Source: Colwellia marinimaniae
GTDB lineage: Bacteria > Pseudomonadota > Gammaproteobacteria > Enterobacterales > Alteromonadaceae
DNA: 64,000 nt
Assembly (NCBI RefSeq): GCF_002207865.1
Contig: NZ_BDQM01000004.1
Coordinates: forward strand, 1 to 64,000
Reading direction: 5' to 3'
Below are positions 46,936 through 55,332 of the stretch, one piece after another. The notes under the pieces are model-generated. The model had not been told where the DNA came from, ran no database searches, and saw only the letters and a program-made list of their open reading frames with translations. The position numbers and the translations under genes were made by a program. The first letter of the stretch is position 1. Every line of letters begins with the position of its first letter.

Positions 46936-47119
46936 GGCTGGTAGCACAATACCCGCAGACGTAGAGTTCCACCTTTGAGTGGGTGTCTGCTATATTTCGT
47001 TTGAGTGGGTGTCTGCTATATTTTTTTGGCTGGTAGCACAATACCCGCAGACGTAGAGTTCCACCTTTGAGTGGGTGTCTGCTATATTTCGTTTGAGTGG
47101 GTGTCTGCTATATTTCGAT
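46936..47119 (+). repeat. 92-bp tandem duplication carrying four REP-like cores
   Basis: The unit from 46936 recurs from 47028, almost identical for about 85 of its 92 bases. Each copy contains two head-to-tail 26-bp elements of the form TTTGAGTGGGTGTCTGCTAT, so GAGTGGGTGTCT occurs at 46977, 47003, 47069 and 47095. The core is the one found around the RAYT genes 3.3 kb to the left. The block lies upstream of the DUF5916 gene and could affect its promoter. Confidence 0.9.
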
Positions 47120-47189
47120 ATTTCGTTCCATTTACTAAATAATGACTCTTCACTAGAGGTAATCGACATACCGTTCCTTTACTCATAAC

Positions 47190-47336
47190 GAGGTTGTAGA
47201 ATAACTCGTTTATTATGAATCACCCCCTAAAATCGGGGTGGTAAATGCATTACCTATATAGAGTTAATCCTCTACAGTTCGATACAGGAGCACGAAATTT
47301 TAGTAGTTTTGGCGGAATTAGTTATTCTACAGCCTC
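47190..47336. repeat. 16-bp terminal inverted repeats enclosing about 115 bases
   Basis: GAGGTTGTAGAATAAC (47190-47205) is matched by GTTATTCTACAGCCTC (47321-47336), its complement with one mismatch. The arms enclose a compact segment that contains another hairpin (CACCCC/GGGGTG). The layout resembles a miniature inverted-repeat element or a structured RNA. No flanking target duplication was identified. Confidence 0.7.
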
Positions 47337-47353
47337 AACGCCATTTTAAGCGG

Positions 47354-47408
47354 CAATTAATAGTGGGCTAAAATGTGTGAGAGACGAACAACAGCCCACT
47401 GTTAATTG
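47354..47408. repeat. Long hairpin downstream of the orphan membrane protein gene
   Basis: CAATTAATAGTGGGCT (47354-47369) pairs with AGCCCACTGTTAATTG (47393-47408), one mismatch in 16, with a 23-base loop. It begins 30 bases after the stop of the minus-strand gene and could act as its transcript end, although no T-run follows on that strand. Confidence 0.7.
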
Positions 47409-47437
47409 TCCGTCTTGAAAATACTTATAGGCTTTTA

Positions 47438-48073
47438 TTACACAAAAACGGCAGATAGGAATTCTAATATAGAATCGTGATTTCGATATAAGCTTAAGCC
47501 TCCCATAAAAACAGGGATCCCCCAATCAATTAGGTATATTCGCCCTAATTGAGCAAAATTAACAATTTTGATTTGTGACTTTAGCTGGTTGAGGGAATTT
47601 ACATAGTTTGTTATTTCATCATTAGCTTTATTTACAATTCCATCTATTACACCAGCTTGGCTTTTTATTGCTTCAACAACAGAATCATCATCAGAGGTCA
47701 TTTTACCTCTAATATACCCTAGTTGGTCTTGCACTTGTCTTGTGTATTTACTGACATCATTTAAAACGCTTGCAGCTGAACTATGCAAAATGGAATTAGC
47801 CTTTAAAACCCAAGACCTATGATCAATAGCTGCGTATACAATAAAAGAAATAAGCTCATATAATGCAATTACCGCAATTGCACCTATAGCTAATTTTGAA
47901 GTTGTAGCATCTTTAAAATCTATACCAAAGAATGTCCCAAATTTAATACCATCTACCGACAGCGCTATTCCAATAGAAGCAGCTATCAACAAATTCCTGC
48001 GAACTGTCCGTGTGCTCCCAGTGAATTGGTCACTTAATTTCTCGATTTTAAACTGAGTGTATTTATCTTCCAT
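47438..48073 (-). CDS. Orphan membrane protein with coiled coil, unknown function
   Basis: This 211-residue protein matches no family I recognise. Hydrophobic segments lie at about 26-47 (LLIAASIGIALSVDGIKFG), 59-80 (LAIGAIAVIALYELISFIVY) and 178-197 (IYLIDWGIPVFMGGLSL). A polar helical, probably coiled-coil, stretch covers about 95-172. The layout (two membrane helices, coiled coil, third helix) resembles small membrane effectors of unknown systems but gives no function. It stands alone, between inverted repeats on one side and palindromes on the other, with no neighbouring partner. Codon use is rich in ATA and AAT, which may indicate transfer. Confidence 0.65.
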   Translation of the reverse strand: MEDKYTQFKIEKLSDQFTGSTRTVRRNLLIAASIGIALSVDGIKFGTFFGIDFKDATTSKLAIGAIAVIALYELISFIVYAAIDHRSWVLKANSILHSSAASVLNDVSKYTRQVQDQLGYIRGKMTSDDDSVVEAIKSQAGVIDGIVNKANDEITNYVNSLNQLKSQIKIVNFAQLGRIYLIDWGIPVFMGGLSLYRNHDSILEFLSAVFV

Positions 48074-48732
48074 TGAACTCTCGAAAAGCTTAACAGCTTA
48101 TTATGGAGCCGGCTCAGTAATGTCCGTTCCATAATTAAAATTTAATTTACATTAATGTCCCACAAATTCAAAGAATTAGAAACTACTGCAACCAATTATT
48201 TAATAAAATATAGGATGTTACTAAGCCCGCCCAGTAATACCCATCATAGAAAACGCTATAAATCACACTAAGATCAATCAAATAGACGTTTATTGGTGTT
48301 TTTTAGGAGTGTTACTGAGCCGGCTCAGTAACATGACATAAAATATTCATTAGAAAATATAGGACAAAAAACTTATTGCTAATGACGGCTTAGCGCACAA
48401 AGTGCCCCTTAAATAGAACTCTGTTAATGCAAGTTTTAGGCTCACAGTTGCCATTACAGCTATTAAACCCAGCGATAAGTTGACCCTAATAAAAATTCTA
48501 TTTTAAGACTTCTATTCCACTTTCGCGGGCACATAGCGCCGTAGAAATAATATTAAAATATAAAAATTACTCGTCACTAAAATTAAGTTTGTAGTCATCA
48601 TAAGGTTTGACTTTTTGGTTAATCGTTTGGCTGATATGGTTCAATATCTCGTGCTTAACAAATTCCTTCTATAGTACACATCAATATAACAAGTTGATAA
48701 TTATCAACTAATTCATATCTAAATTCTTGTTG
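48074..48732. other. Long intergenic region with palindromes, no gene
   Basis: About 660 AT-rich bases between two genes. The left part holds three copies of a palindromic element (48104-48333). The part 48340-48730 has only short open frames and no recognisable RNA gene. The right end carries the promoter of the symporter gene. Confidence 0.5.
48104..48333. repeat. Three palindromic elements around TGAGCCGGCTCA
   Basis: The copy at 48310-48333 is a perfect 24-base palindrome centred on TGAGCCGGCTCA. A copy at 48104-48120 keeps GAGCCGGCTCAGTAA, and a degenerate copy at 48217-48240 reads GTTACTAAGCCCGCCCAGTA. They are spaced about 115 and 95 bases apart. This could be a mobile-element end, a dimeric protein site or a REP-like family of its own. 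The high G+C core stands out from the AT-rich surroundings. Confidence 0.75.
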
Positions 48733-48762
48733 TTGACTTTTTTTTTAAAGTGTGGCTATACT
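48733..48762 (+). promoter_or_regulatory. Probable sigma-70 promoter of the catabolic island
   Basis: TTGACT and TATACT are separated by 18 bases, about 100 bases before the symporter ATG. Just downstream (about 48778-48789) is the inverted repeat GAAC-N4-GTTC, which could be an operator for the TetR regulator at the end of the cluster. Confidence 0.6.
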
Positions 48763-48864
48763 TTGAATTCGAAATGTGAACGTTTGTTCGTGTTTATATT
48801 TGTTTATCTTTAGTGTTTATTTGGCCTAGAACAAAAAGAGAATTTAATATTTATAGGGTTGTTT

Positions 48865-50289
48865 ATGGATTTTATTGATTTAGTCGTTATTGGTGTATAT
48901 TTTTGTGTGTTAATAGGCATCGGTCTATATGCAGGCAGTAAAATAAAAAATGCTGAAGATTATATGGTCGCTGGGCGGTCATTAGGTTTTCCTGTATTAC
49001 TAGGAACTTTGGTTGGTTCGGCTATTGGTGCTGCGGCAACATTTGGTAAAGCAGGTAAGGCCTATGAAGTAGGTTATGCGATATTGATTGCTACTGTTGC
49101 TTATGTCTTAGGTTACATTGTCCTTTGCTTTTTAGCGCCAAAACTTCAACAAGCTAAAATTGATACCATTCCTGGAGCATTGGAACGTCGTTTCGGCAAA
49201 CCTATGCGTATTATTGCGGCTGTTGTTTTAGTACTTGCTGTTATTGCATTGTTTGGCGCGCAGTTAATTGCCATTGGCCTAACCGCAGAGGCGGTATTCT
49301 CTGATTTTGGTATAACGTTTGAGTACGCTGTTGTTATCGCAACTGTCGTCATTATTGTTTATACCCTTGTCGGTGGCTTATTAGCGGTAGCCTATAATGA
49401 CTTATTTCAAACTATTATTATGTTAATTGGTGGTGGTTTACTCTTACCTATTTTTTTAACGATAGATCTTGGTGATCAGTTTAGCAGCGCGCTAGTTTCT
49501 CCTGCTATTGATTTTTTAGGAGGCATGCATTGGGGCTATGTACTGTCATTCTTTCCTATTTATTTCGCTTTTGTATTAATCGACCCAACTATTTGGCAAA
49601 GAATTTCAGCCTCTAAAAATAGTGCTGATTTAAAACCTGCATTTATAGCAACAGCTTGTATCTTTATGTTCTGGAGCTTAATTGTTGTCACACTAGGCGT
49701 AATTGCCTTTAATATTTTGCCTGACTTAGCTCATCGCGATAGCGTTATTCCAACACTCGTTTTGAATCATATGCCTCCTTTGGTTAAAGGCATTTGTTTA
49801 GCCGCAATTATGGGGATTATAATTTCGACTGCAGATTCCGCTCTTTTAGTTACTGGTACAACGGTTAGTACCGATTTAGTTAAAGTGCTGAAGCCTGAAA
49901 TATCAGATAAACAACAGCTTCTTATTACTCGAATTACTATTTTTGTTGTCGGTATATTTGGCCTTATTTTTGCTCTACAAAAAAGCAATATCTTTGAAAT
50001 AATGATGCTTTCTTTAGCCATTTTTGTTTCCGGTTTATTTGTACCTGTTATGTCTGCCTTATTTTATAAAAAAGCCACTGCAACCGCAGCATTAACTTCT
50101 GCCATTGTTGGCGCAGTCGTGCAGTTATCTGCTTTTTTTGCAAAAATGCAAGGTTACTTGCCCGAAGGTGTTGAGCCCATTTTATTAGCCTTGGTGAGTA
50201 GTAGTTTCGCCATGTGGTTAATGAGTCAACTTACCTATAAACCATCATTAGCTACCCAACCTTTGCTCATTAATCTTAAAGCTAAGTAG
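48865..50289 (+). CDS. Sodium:solute symporter family protein
   Basis: This 474-residue inner-membrane protein has about 13 helices and belongs to the SSS family (proline/pantothenate/monocarboxylate type). The N-terminal DFIDLVVIGVYFCVLIGIGLYAGSK, AEDYMVAGRSLG and the AIMGIIISTADSALLVTGTTVSTDLVK helix with sodium-site serines are typical. It probably brings a small organic acid or zwitterion into the cytoplasm with Na+. The ATG at 48865 is preferred over a TTG six bases before. It is the first gene of the catabolic island, and its substrate is unknown. Confidence 0.85.
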   Translation: MDFIDLVVIGVYFCVLIGIGLYAGSKIKNAEDYMVAGRSLGFPVLLGTLVGSAIGAAATFGKAGKAYEVGYAILIATVAYVLGYIVLCFLAPKLQQAKIDTIPGALERRFGKPMRIIAAVVLVLAVIALFGAQLIAIGLTAEAVFSDFGITFEYAVVIATVVIIVYTLVGGLLAVAYNDLFQTIIMLIGGGLLLPIFLTIDLGDQFSSALVSPAIDFLGGMHWGYVLSFFPIYFAFVLIDPTIWQRISASKNSADLKPAFIATACIFMFWSLIVVTLGVIAFNILPDLAHRDSVIPTLVLNHMPPLVKGICLAAIMGIIISTADSALLVTGTTVSTDLVKVLKPEISDKQQLLITRITIFVVGIFGLIFALQKSNIFEIMMLSLAIFVSGLFVPVMSALFYKKATATAALTSAIVGAVVQLSAFFAKMQGYLPEGVEPILLALVSSSFAMWLMSQLTYKPSLATQPLLINLKAK

Positions 50290-50349
50290 TGAGCTGGTTA
50301 CTTTTATTTTCTCTCTGTTTGAATCAAATTATATCTGAGGACATCTGTT

Positions 50350-51111
50350 ATGCCTGTTAAATATCACCTTGAAGGGAATGTTGCCGTTTTTACTATAGAT
50401 AATGGCAAGTTAAATCTTTTTACCATGGAAATGCACGAACAATTTTATCGTAGTTATTTGCAATTTATGGATGACGATAATGCCAAAGTTGCTGTGCTTA
50501 CTGGCGCAGGCGAAAACTTTAGTGCTGGTGACGATTTAAAAGAATCAGATACTGAGATAAAGTCACGAAAAAACTTACGCTGGGATGAGTTACTTCTTAA
50601 TCAACGCAGAACTAAGCCGATGATCAGCGCCATCAATGGTTGGTGTTTAGGACAAGGTATTGTTTATAGCTTATTACTTACCGATATTCGTATTGCTGGG
50701 ACCAGTGCTCGCTTAGGCTTCCCTGAAATAGCTTATGGCATGGGCGGTATTAGTGGTGCAACCCGTTTAGGAATACAAATACCCGCAGTACATGCGGCTT
50801 ACTTAGCATTAACAGGGGAAAAAATTAACGCGCAGCAAGCTAAAGAATATTTTTTAGTGAATGAAGTAACCAGTGATGGAGAGTGTTTCTCCCGGGCGAT
50901 GGAGATTGCTAATCAAATTGCCCGTCATCCACTTATCGCCATTAAAACTGAACTTGATGGCTTACATCGTGGTACTGAGCTTTCACGCTCAGGTGCTTTG
51001 CAACATGCTACCGAGCAATATATTAATCAACGTAAGTGGCACTTGGCAGCTGGTCATAGTGCAGTTGAAGATTTAAAGAATCGTTCAAGCAGTGAAAAAG
51101 GTAAAAAATAA
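50350..51111 (+). CDS. Enoyl-CoA hydratase/isomerase family protein (crotonase fold)
   Basis: This cytoplasmic crotonase-fold enzyme has 253 residues. It shows the oxyanion-hole segments VLTGAGENFSAGDDLKESD (about 48-66) and INGWCLGQGIVYSLLLTDIRIAG (about 98-120), and the helix LGFPEIAYGMGGISGATRL. In place of the usual second catalytic glutamate in the GxxG context it has a Ser/Gly-rich GGISG, so hydratase, isomerase or hydrolase activity cannot be separated. Its stop overlaps the ligase ATG by one base, which ties the two enzymes to one CoA-thioester pathway. Confidence 0.85.
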   Translation: MPVKYHLEGNVAVFTIDNGKLNLFTMEMHEQFYRSYLQFMDDDNAKVAVLTGAGENFSAGDDLKESDTEIKSRKNLRWDELLLNQRRTKPMISAINGWCLGQGIVYSLLLTDIRIAGTSARLGFPEIAYGMGGISGATRLGIQIPAVHAAYLALTGEKINAQQAKEYFLVNEVTSDGECFSRAMEIANQIARHPLIAIKTELDGLHRGTELSRSGALQHATEQYINQRKWHLAAGHSAVEDLKNRSSSEKGKK

Positions 51112-52757
51112 TGTCATTAGAAGCTGAATTACAAGCCTATTTCACTAAGAAGCAGCATATTGAAACGGGCATTAACTTCCCCGAGAATTTTCGTGAATTA
51201 TTAGCTTTTGCTAATGAAAATTATGGCGATAAAACTGCCGTCAATTTTTTTGAACAAAAATCAGTAAAAGGTGTAGGCGTACAGTTAACCTTTGCTGAGT
51301 TGCATGATAGCGTTTATCGATTAGCTCATGGTTTAACACTGAAAGGTGTGAAAAAAGGTAGTCATGTTGCCGTTATGATGACTAATAGGATTGAATTTCC
51401 TATTACTTGGTTAGCACTTGCTGTTTTAGGCGCAGTAATGGTGCCAATTAATACCAGTTATACCGGTGAAGAACTGGACTATATAATTAATGACAGCGAT
51501 GCTGAGTACATTGTTACTGAAGATAAATTTTTAACTGTGTTTGACGATATGACAGCAATGCCAGCAAGCATTACCGCTGCTCAAATTATTGTTGCTAGCT
51601 CTTTAGAGAACCCTCAAGACGCAGTTTTTCAGTCTTGGCATGATGTTTGTGCATCAGGACAGGCTGATTTTATTCCTGATTGGCCTTTGCACAGTACTGA
51701 TTTACTCAATATTCAATATACCTCAGGCACCACTGGTTTTCCTAAAGGTTGCATGCAAACACAAAAATATTGGATATTACTTGGTTGTGTTGTTGAGTCG
51801 ATGATGGACTATACCATTAATAACATTCTTACTGACCATTCGTTTTTTTACATGGATCCCCAGTGGCAACTGGTGATGGCACTGCATTGCGGTGCTCGCT
51901 TAAATGTAGCTGGGCGTTTATCCGCATCAAAATTCATTGAACGTATCAAAACCTATGATATTGAAATGGCGTGGGTCCCTAGACCATTACTTAGCCAAGC
52001 AGCATCACCTGAAGATGTTAACTTACCATTGAAAAAACTCTTTATCGGCGGTGCCAGTGCCGAGAACATTGTTAATTTACAACAACGTTTTGGCATTAAG
52101 GTAAGTAACGCCTATGGTATGACTGAAATAGGTCCTGGCTTAATTGTCCCTGAAGAAATTTCAGATGCTGATGTACTTGGCACTTGTGGCCTAATGGCAC
52201 CTTTTAGGCAATGTAAGGTGGTGTTAGAAAACGGTGAAGAAGCTAAGCGTAATGAAGCGGGTGAGTTATGGATCAAGGGCGACGGCATTTTTAATGGTTA
52301 CTATAACAAGCCAGAAGCCAATGCAGAGTCTTTTGTTGATGGTTGGTTTCGCACTGGCGACAAGTTTATTCAAACTGAAAAAGGTTACTTTAAAATAATT
52401 GGCCGCTTTAAAGATATGATTCGTCGCTCTAGTGAAAATATTTCAGCCATGGAAGTTGAACATGTTTTGTCACTACATCCCTTAATCGAACAAGCCGCTG
52501 TTGTACCTATAGCGGATGACTATCGTGGTGAAGAAGTTAAAGCCTATATCTTGTTTAGAAATGAAGATAAAAGATTATCGCCTGAGCAAGTTATTGCACA
52601 CTGCCAAACGCGGTTAGCTGCGTTTAAAATACCTCGTTACATTGAGTTTGTAACCGACTTCCCTTATACACCCAGTAAAAAAATTGCCAAACATAAGCTT
52701 GTTGCTAATAACAAAAATGTGACTGGAAACTGCTGGGACAGTAAGCAATTAAATTAA
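51111..52757 (+). CDS. Acyl-CoA ligase, CaiC-like AMP-dependent synthetase
   Basis: This 548-residue acyl-adenylate enzyme attaches CoA to a carboxylic acid. It has the P-loop IQYTSGTTGFPKGCMQTQ near residue 198, the motif NAYGMTEIGPG, GWFRTGDKF and the C-terminal hinge GRFKDMIRRSSENISAMEVE. The final lysine is in PSKKIAKHKL. Sequence character is that of the CaiC group, which activates carnitine, crotonobetaine or similar short acids, but the substrate cannot be read from the sequence. It overlaps the crotonase gene and precedes the TonB receptor. Confidence 0.85.
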   Translation: MSLEAELQAYFTKKQHIETGINFPENFRELLAFANENYGDKTAVNFFEQKSVKGVGVQLTFAELHDSVYRLAHGLTLKGVKKGSHVAVMMTNRIEFPITWLALAVLGAVMVPINTSYTGEELDYIINDSDAEYIVTEDKFLTVFDDMTAMPASITAAQIIVASSLENPQDAVFQSWHDVCASGQADFIPDWPLHSTDLLNIQYTSGTTGFPKGCMQTQKYWILLGCVVESMMDYTINNILTDHSFFYMDPQWQLVMALHCGARLNVAGRLSASKFIERIKTYDIEMAWVPRPLLSQAASPEDVNLPLKKLFIGGASAENIVNLQQRFGIKVSNAYGMTEIGPGLIVPEEISDADVLGTCGLMAPFRQCKVVLENGEEAKRNEAGELWIKGDGIFNGYYNKPEANAESFVDGWFRTGDKFIQTEKGYFKIIGRFKDMIRRSSENISAMEVEHVLSLHPLIEQAAVVPIADDYRGEEVKAYILFRNEDKRLSPEQVIAHCQTRLAAFKIPRYIEFVTDFPYTPSKKIAKHKLVANNKNVTGNCWDSKQLN

Positions 52758-52842
52758 CCACTCTATCAATAACAATAACAATAAATAAAAATAAAAAATC
52801 AACAATAAATAAAATTATTATATAACAAAAAGGTGAAACACT

Positions 52843-55218
52843 ATGAGGATTACAACAAACAATTTAACAAAAACTACGTTAGCGATAGCTATATCAATAG
52901 CATTAAGCACAACAATTAATGCCCAAGAGCAACAAAAATCCGATGATTATTCTGGCATAGAACGTATTAACGTTACCTCACAAAAGCGTATTCAAAGTAT
53001 TCAAGAAGTCGGTATTGCGTTAACGGCATTTAATGGCGATTCATTGCGTGAGCAAGGTATTAATAACCCAACCGATATTGACAAGGTGATGCCTAATTTT
53101 TCCGTTCGTAATGTTGGTGGCGGTGGTGTTCCAGTGGTTATTATGCGCGGTATCGGTTTGCAAAACTTTAGAATTAACGACTCGCCAACTAGCTCGTTTT
53201 TTATTGATGAGGTTTACCAAACGTCAATAGCTTCTGCTGAATTTTCAATGTATGACTTAGAGCGTCTTGAAGTTTTAATGGGGCCGCAAGGCGGCTTATA
53301 CGGTCGTAATACTATTGGTGGAGCTATTCAAATAATTTCAAGCAAGCCTGAAATCGACGGAGACTTTTCTGGTTATATTGATTTAGTTAGTGGTAGCTTT
53401 GAGTCAAAAGAGCTTGAGTTTGGTGTTAATGTGCCGATTTCTGATAAGTCAGCGTTAAGAATATCAGGTCGTGTTGATAGTAGTGGTGATAAAGATTATT
53501 ACAGTATCCCAGATGATGTTCACCATGGTGCCTCAGAACGCTGGGGTTTAAGAATGCAATATATGTATCAAGCAACTGATGATGTGGAATTATTGTTTAA
53601 AATTCATGGCGGTGATGATGATACCGAGTTACCTCTGCAACGTGCGTTGGGTTTATATGCGAATATTGGTGATGGCACCGACTTAGGTGCTCCTAATGTT
53701 TCTTTAGGTTTGCTTAATGGCTTGTTTGGTGCTGGCTCTGCGGGTTTGTGTCAATCAATTCTTGATGGTAAGGGTAGCGATCCGACAACGTGTGCAACAC
53801 TTACCGGTGTTACGCCTAATGATTATGGTTTAAATGACGATAATATTTATGATTCAGCCACCGGTGGGCGTTTATCGTATTTAAATAATAAGTGGTTTGG
53901 CGCTAGCTTAATTGCCAATATTGATTTTGATTTTGGTACCTTAACCAGTATTAGTGCTTATGACAGTATTGATTATTTCCGTTATATTGACTCTGATGCC
54001 ACGATAATTGAATTCCAAGATGTAGAATATGGCTCTGACATTAGTTTTTACTCACAAGAGTTTCGTTTAACTTCTCCCGAAAATGATAGTTTTAACTGGG
54101 TTGTTGGTGCTAGTTACAGTCACGATAAAATTATTGAAGACTCAACGTTATTAGGTGGCGAAGGTATTTTACCGCTACTTTTTGGTGGCGGCACCTATTC
54201 AAAGCAAGATTACACTCAAGAAACCAGTGCTTATGCAGTATACGGGCATAGTGAATATGCCCTTGCTTCACGCGTTAATTTAGTGACTGAGCTTCGTTAT
54301 ACCAGTGAAACAAAATCGTTTATTGGTGGTTCAACTGTTGGTTTTTCAAATGGTGTTGAAGCGCCACTAGTTTATATCGATGATGAAATAGATTTTTCCG
54401 CATTTTCTGGAAAAGTTGGCTTAACGTGGCAGTTAGATGAGCAAATGATGCTATTTTCTAATATTTCTAGAGGCTTTAAAACGGGTGGTTACTTTGGTGG
54501 TTTTGCCACCGATGCTGATCAGCTTGCTCCTTTTGAAGAAGAAACTATATTAGCTTACGAATTAGGTTTTAAATCAGACTTATTCGACAATACGCTGCGC
54601 GTTAATGGTTCTGTTTTTATATATGATAGACAAGACGTGCAGTTAAATGCGGCTAACCCAGATGACGTTATTAAAATTGCTCGTTTAACCAATATTGGTG
54701 ATGTTGATACTCACGGTGGTGAGTTATCAGTAATTTGGGCCGCCACCGAAGATTTAACTTTTCAGCTTGGTTTAGGTTATACCGACGCTAAAATTTCTAA
54801 AAGTGATTTTACCGTTAACTCTGTGCTTCCTTTATTAGGTAGTGCGCGTTTAGAGGGTTTAAACTTGCCTAATTATTCCAAATTTAGCAGTAACTTTTCA
54901 GCACGACACGAGCATGAACTAACGGATAACTTACAGGGTATGTTACAGCTTGAATATAGCTACCGCTCTCAGCAAGATTTATCACTAATTACTAACCCAG
55001 AGATAGAAACGGCTATTTTTCAAGAGCCAGCAGTGTCACTGGTTAATGTGCGGTATCGTATCGGTGATGCTAATGAACAGTGGAGCATAATGGCATACAT
55101 CGATAATGCACTAGATGAAGAGTATCGTTTAGAAGCTCGTGGTGATGGTTTATTTGGTGTACGTGAGCGTTATGCACTTGGCAGAACGGCAGGGCTTAAA
55201 CTTACCTATAACTGGTAA
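52843..55218 (+). CDS. TonB-dependent outer-membrane receptor
   Basis: This 791-residue receptor has a signal peptide (about 1-27, ending INA), a plug domain (about 40-160: IERINVTSQKRIQSIQEVGIALTAF, VVIMRGIGLQNF, LEVLMGPQGGLYGRNTIGGAIQIIS) and a 22-stranded barrel ending in the aromatic LKLTYNW. The plug style is that of the IPR-type catabolic receptors common in sphingomonads and marine bacteria rather than the siderophore type. No Fur box lies upstream, which also argues for organic substrate uptake. It sits between the ligase and the secreted hydrolase. Confidence 0.9.
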   Translation: MRITTNNLTKTTLAIAISIALSTTINAQEQQKSDDYSGIERINVTSQKRIQSIQEVGIALTAFNGDSLREQGINNPTDIDKVMPNFSVRNVGGGGVPVVIMRGIGLQNFRINDSPTSSFFIDEVYQTSIASAEFSMYDLERLEVLMGPQGGLYGRNTIGGAIQIISSKPEIDGDFSGYIDLVSGSFESKELEFGVNVPISDKSALRISGRVDSSGDKDYYSIPDDVHHGASERWGLRMQYMYQATDDVELLFKIHGGDDDTELPLQRALGLYANIGDGTDLGAPNVSLGLLNGLFGAGSAGLCQSILDGKGSDPTTCATLTGVTPNDYGLNDDNIYDSATGGRLSYLNNKWFGASLIANIDFDFGTLTSISAYDSIDYFRYIDSDATIIEFQDVEYGSDISFYSQEFRLTSPENDSFNWVVGASYSHDKIIEDSTLLGGEGILPLLFGGGTYSKQDYTQETSAYAVYGHSEYALASRVNLVTELRYTSETKSFIGGSTVGFSNGVEAPLVYIDDEIDFSAFSGKVGLTWQLDEQMMLFSNISRGFKTGGYFGGFATDADQLAPFEEETILAYELGFKSDLFDNTLRVNGSVFIYDRQDVQLNAANPDDVIKIARLTNIGDVDTHGGELSVIWAATEDLTFQLGLGYTDAKISKSDFTVNSVLPLLGSARLEGLNLPNYSKFSSNFSARHEHELTDNLQGMLQLEYSYRSQQDLSLITNPEIETAIFQEPAVSLVNVRYRIGDANEQWSIMAYIDNALDEEYRLEARGDGLFGVRERYALGRTAGLKLTYNW

Positions 55219-55332
55219 CACGTTAACGTCGAAAGTAAGCTAAAAGAGCCATACTTGAATCTCTCGTATGGCTCGATTGATTTTATTTATAACCCCCTCA
55301 TTTTTATCAAGTACTTGTTGGTAAGGAAATTT

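Larger units (their letters stand above)
47120..47437. other. Gap between the repeats and the orphan membrane protein
   Basis: About 318 bases with no protein gene. They are filled by two inverted-repeat structures (47190-47336 and 47354-47408) described separately, with a third hairpin CACCCC/GGGGTG at 47221-47240 inside the first. Confidence 0.6.

Noticed and set aside
46826..47041. N-terminal extension of 72 codons for the DUF5916 protein
   Set aside because: It is read from intergenic and repeat DNA, lacks a ribosome site and would place the signal peptide inside the protein.
47190..47336. Inverted repeat considered as an integron attC site
   Set aside because: The core boxes GTTRRRY and RYYYAAC are not met and no integrase gene is present.
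40817..48864. Possible prophage or large integrative element
   Set aside because: No integrase, phage structural, conjugation or attachment-site sequence is seen. Only a RAYT and short repeats are present.
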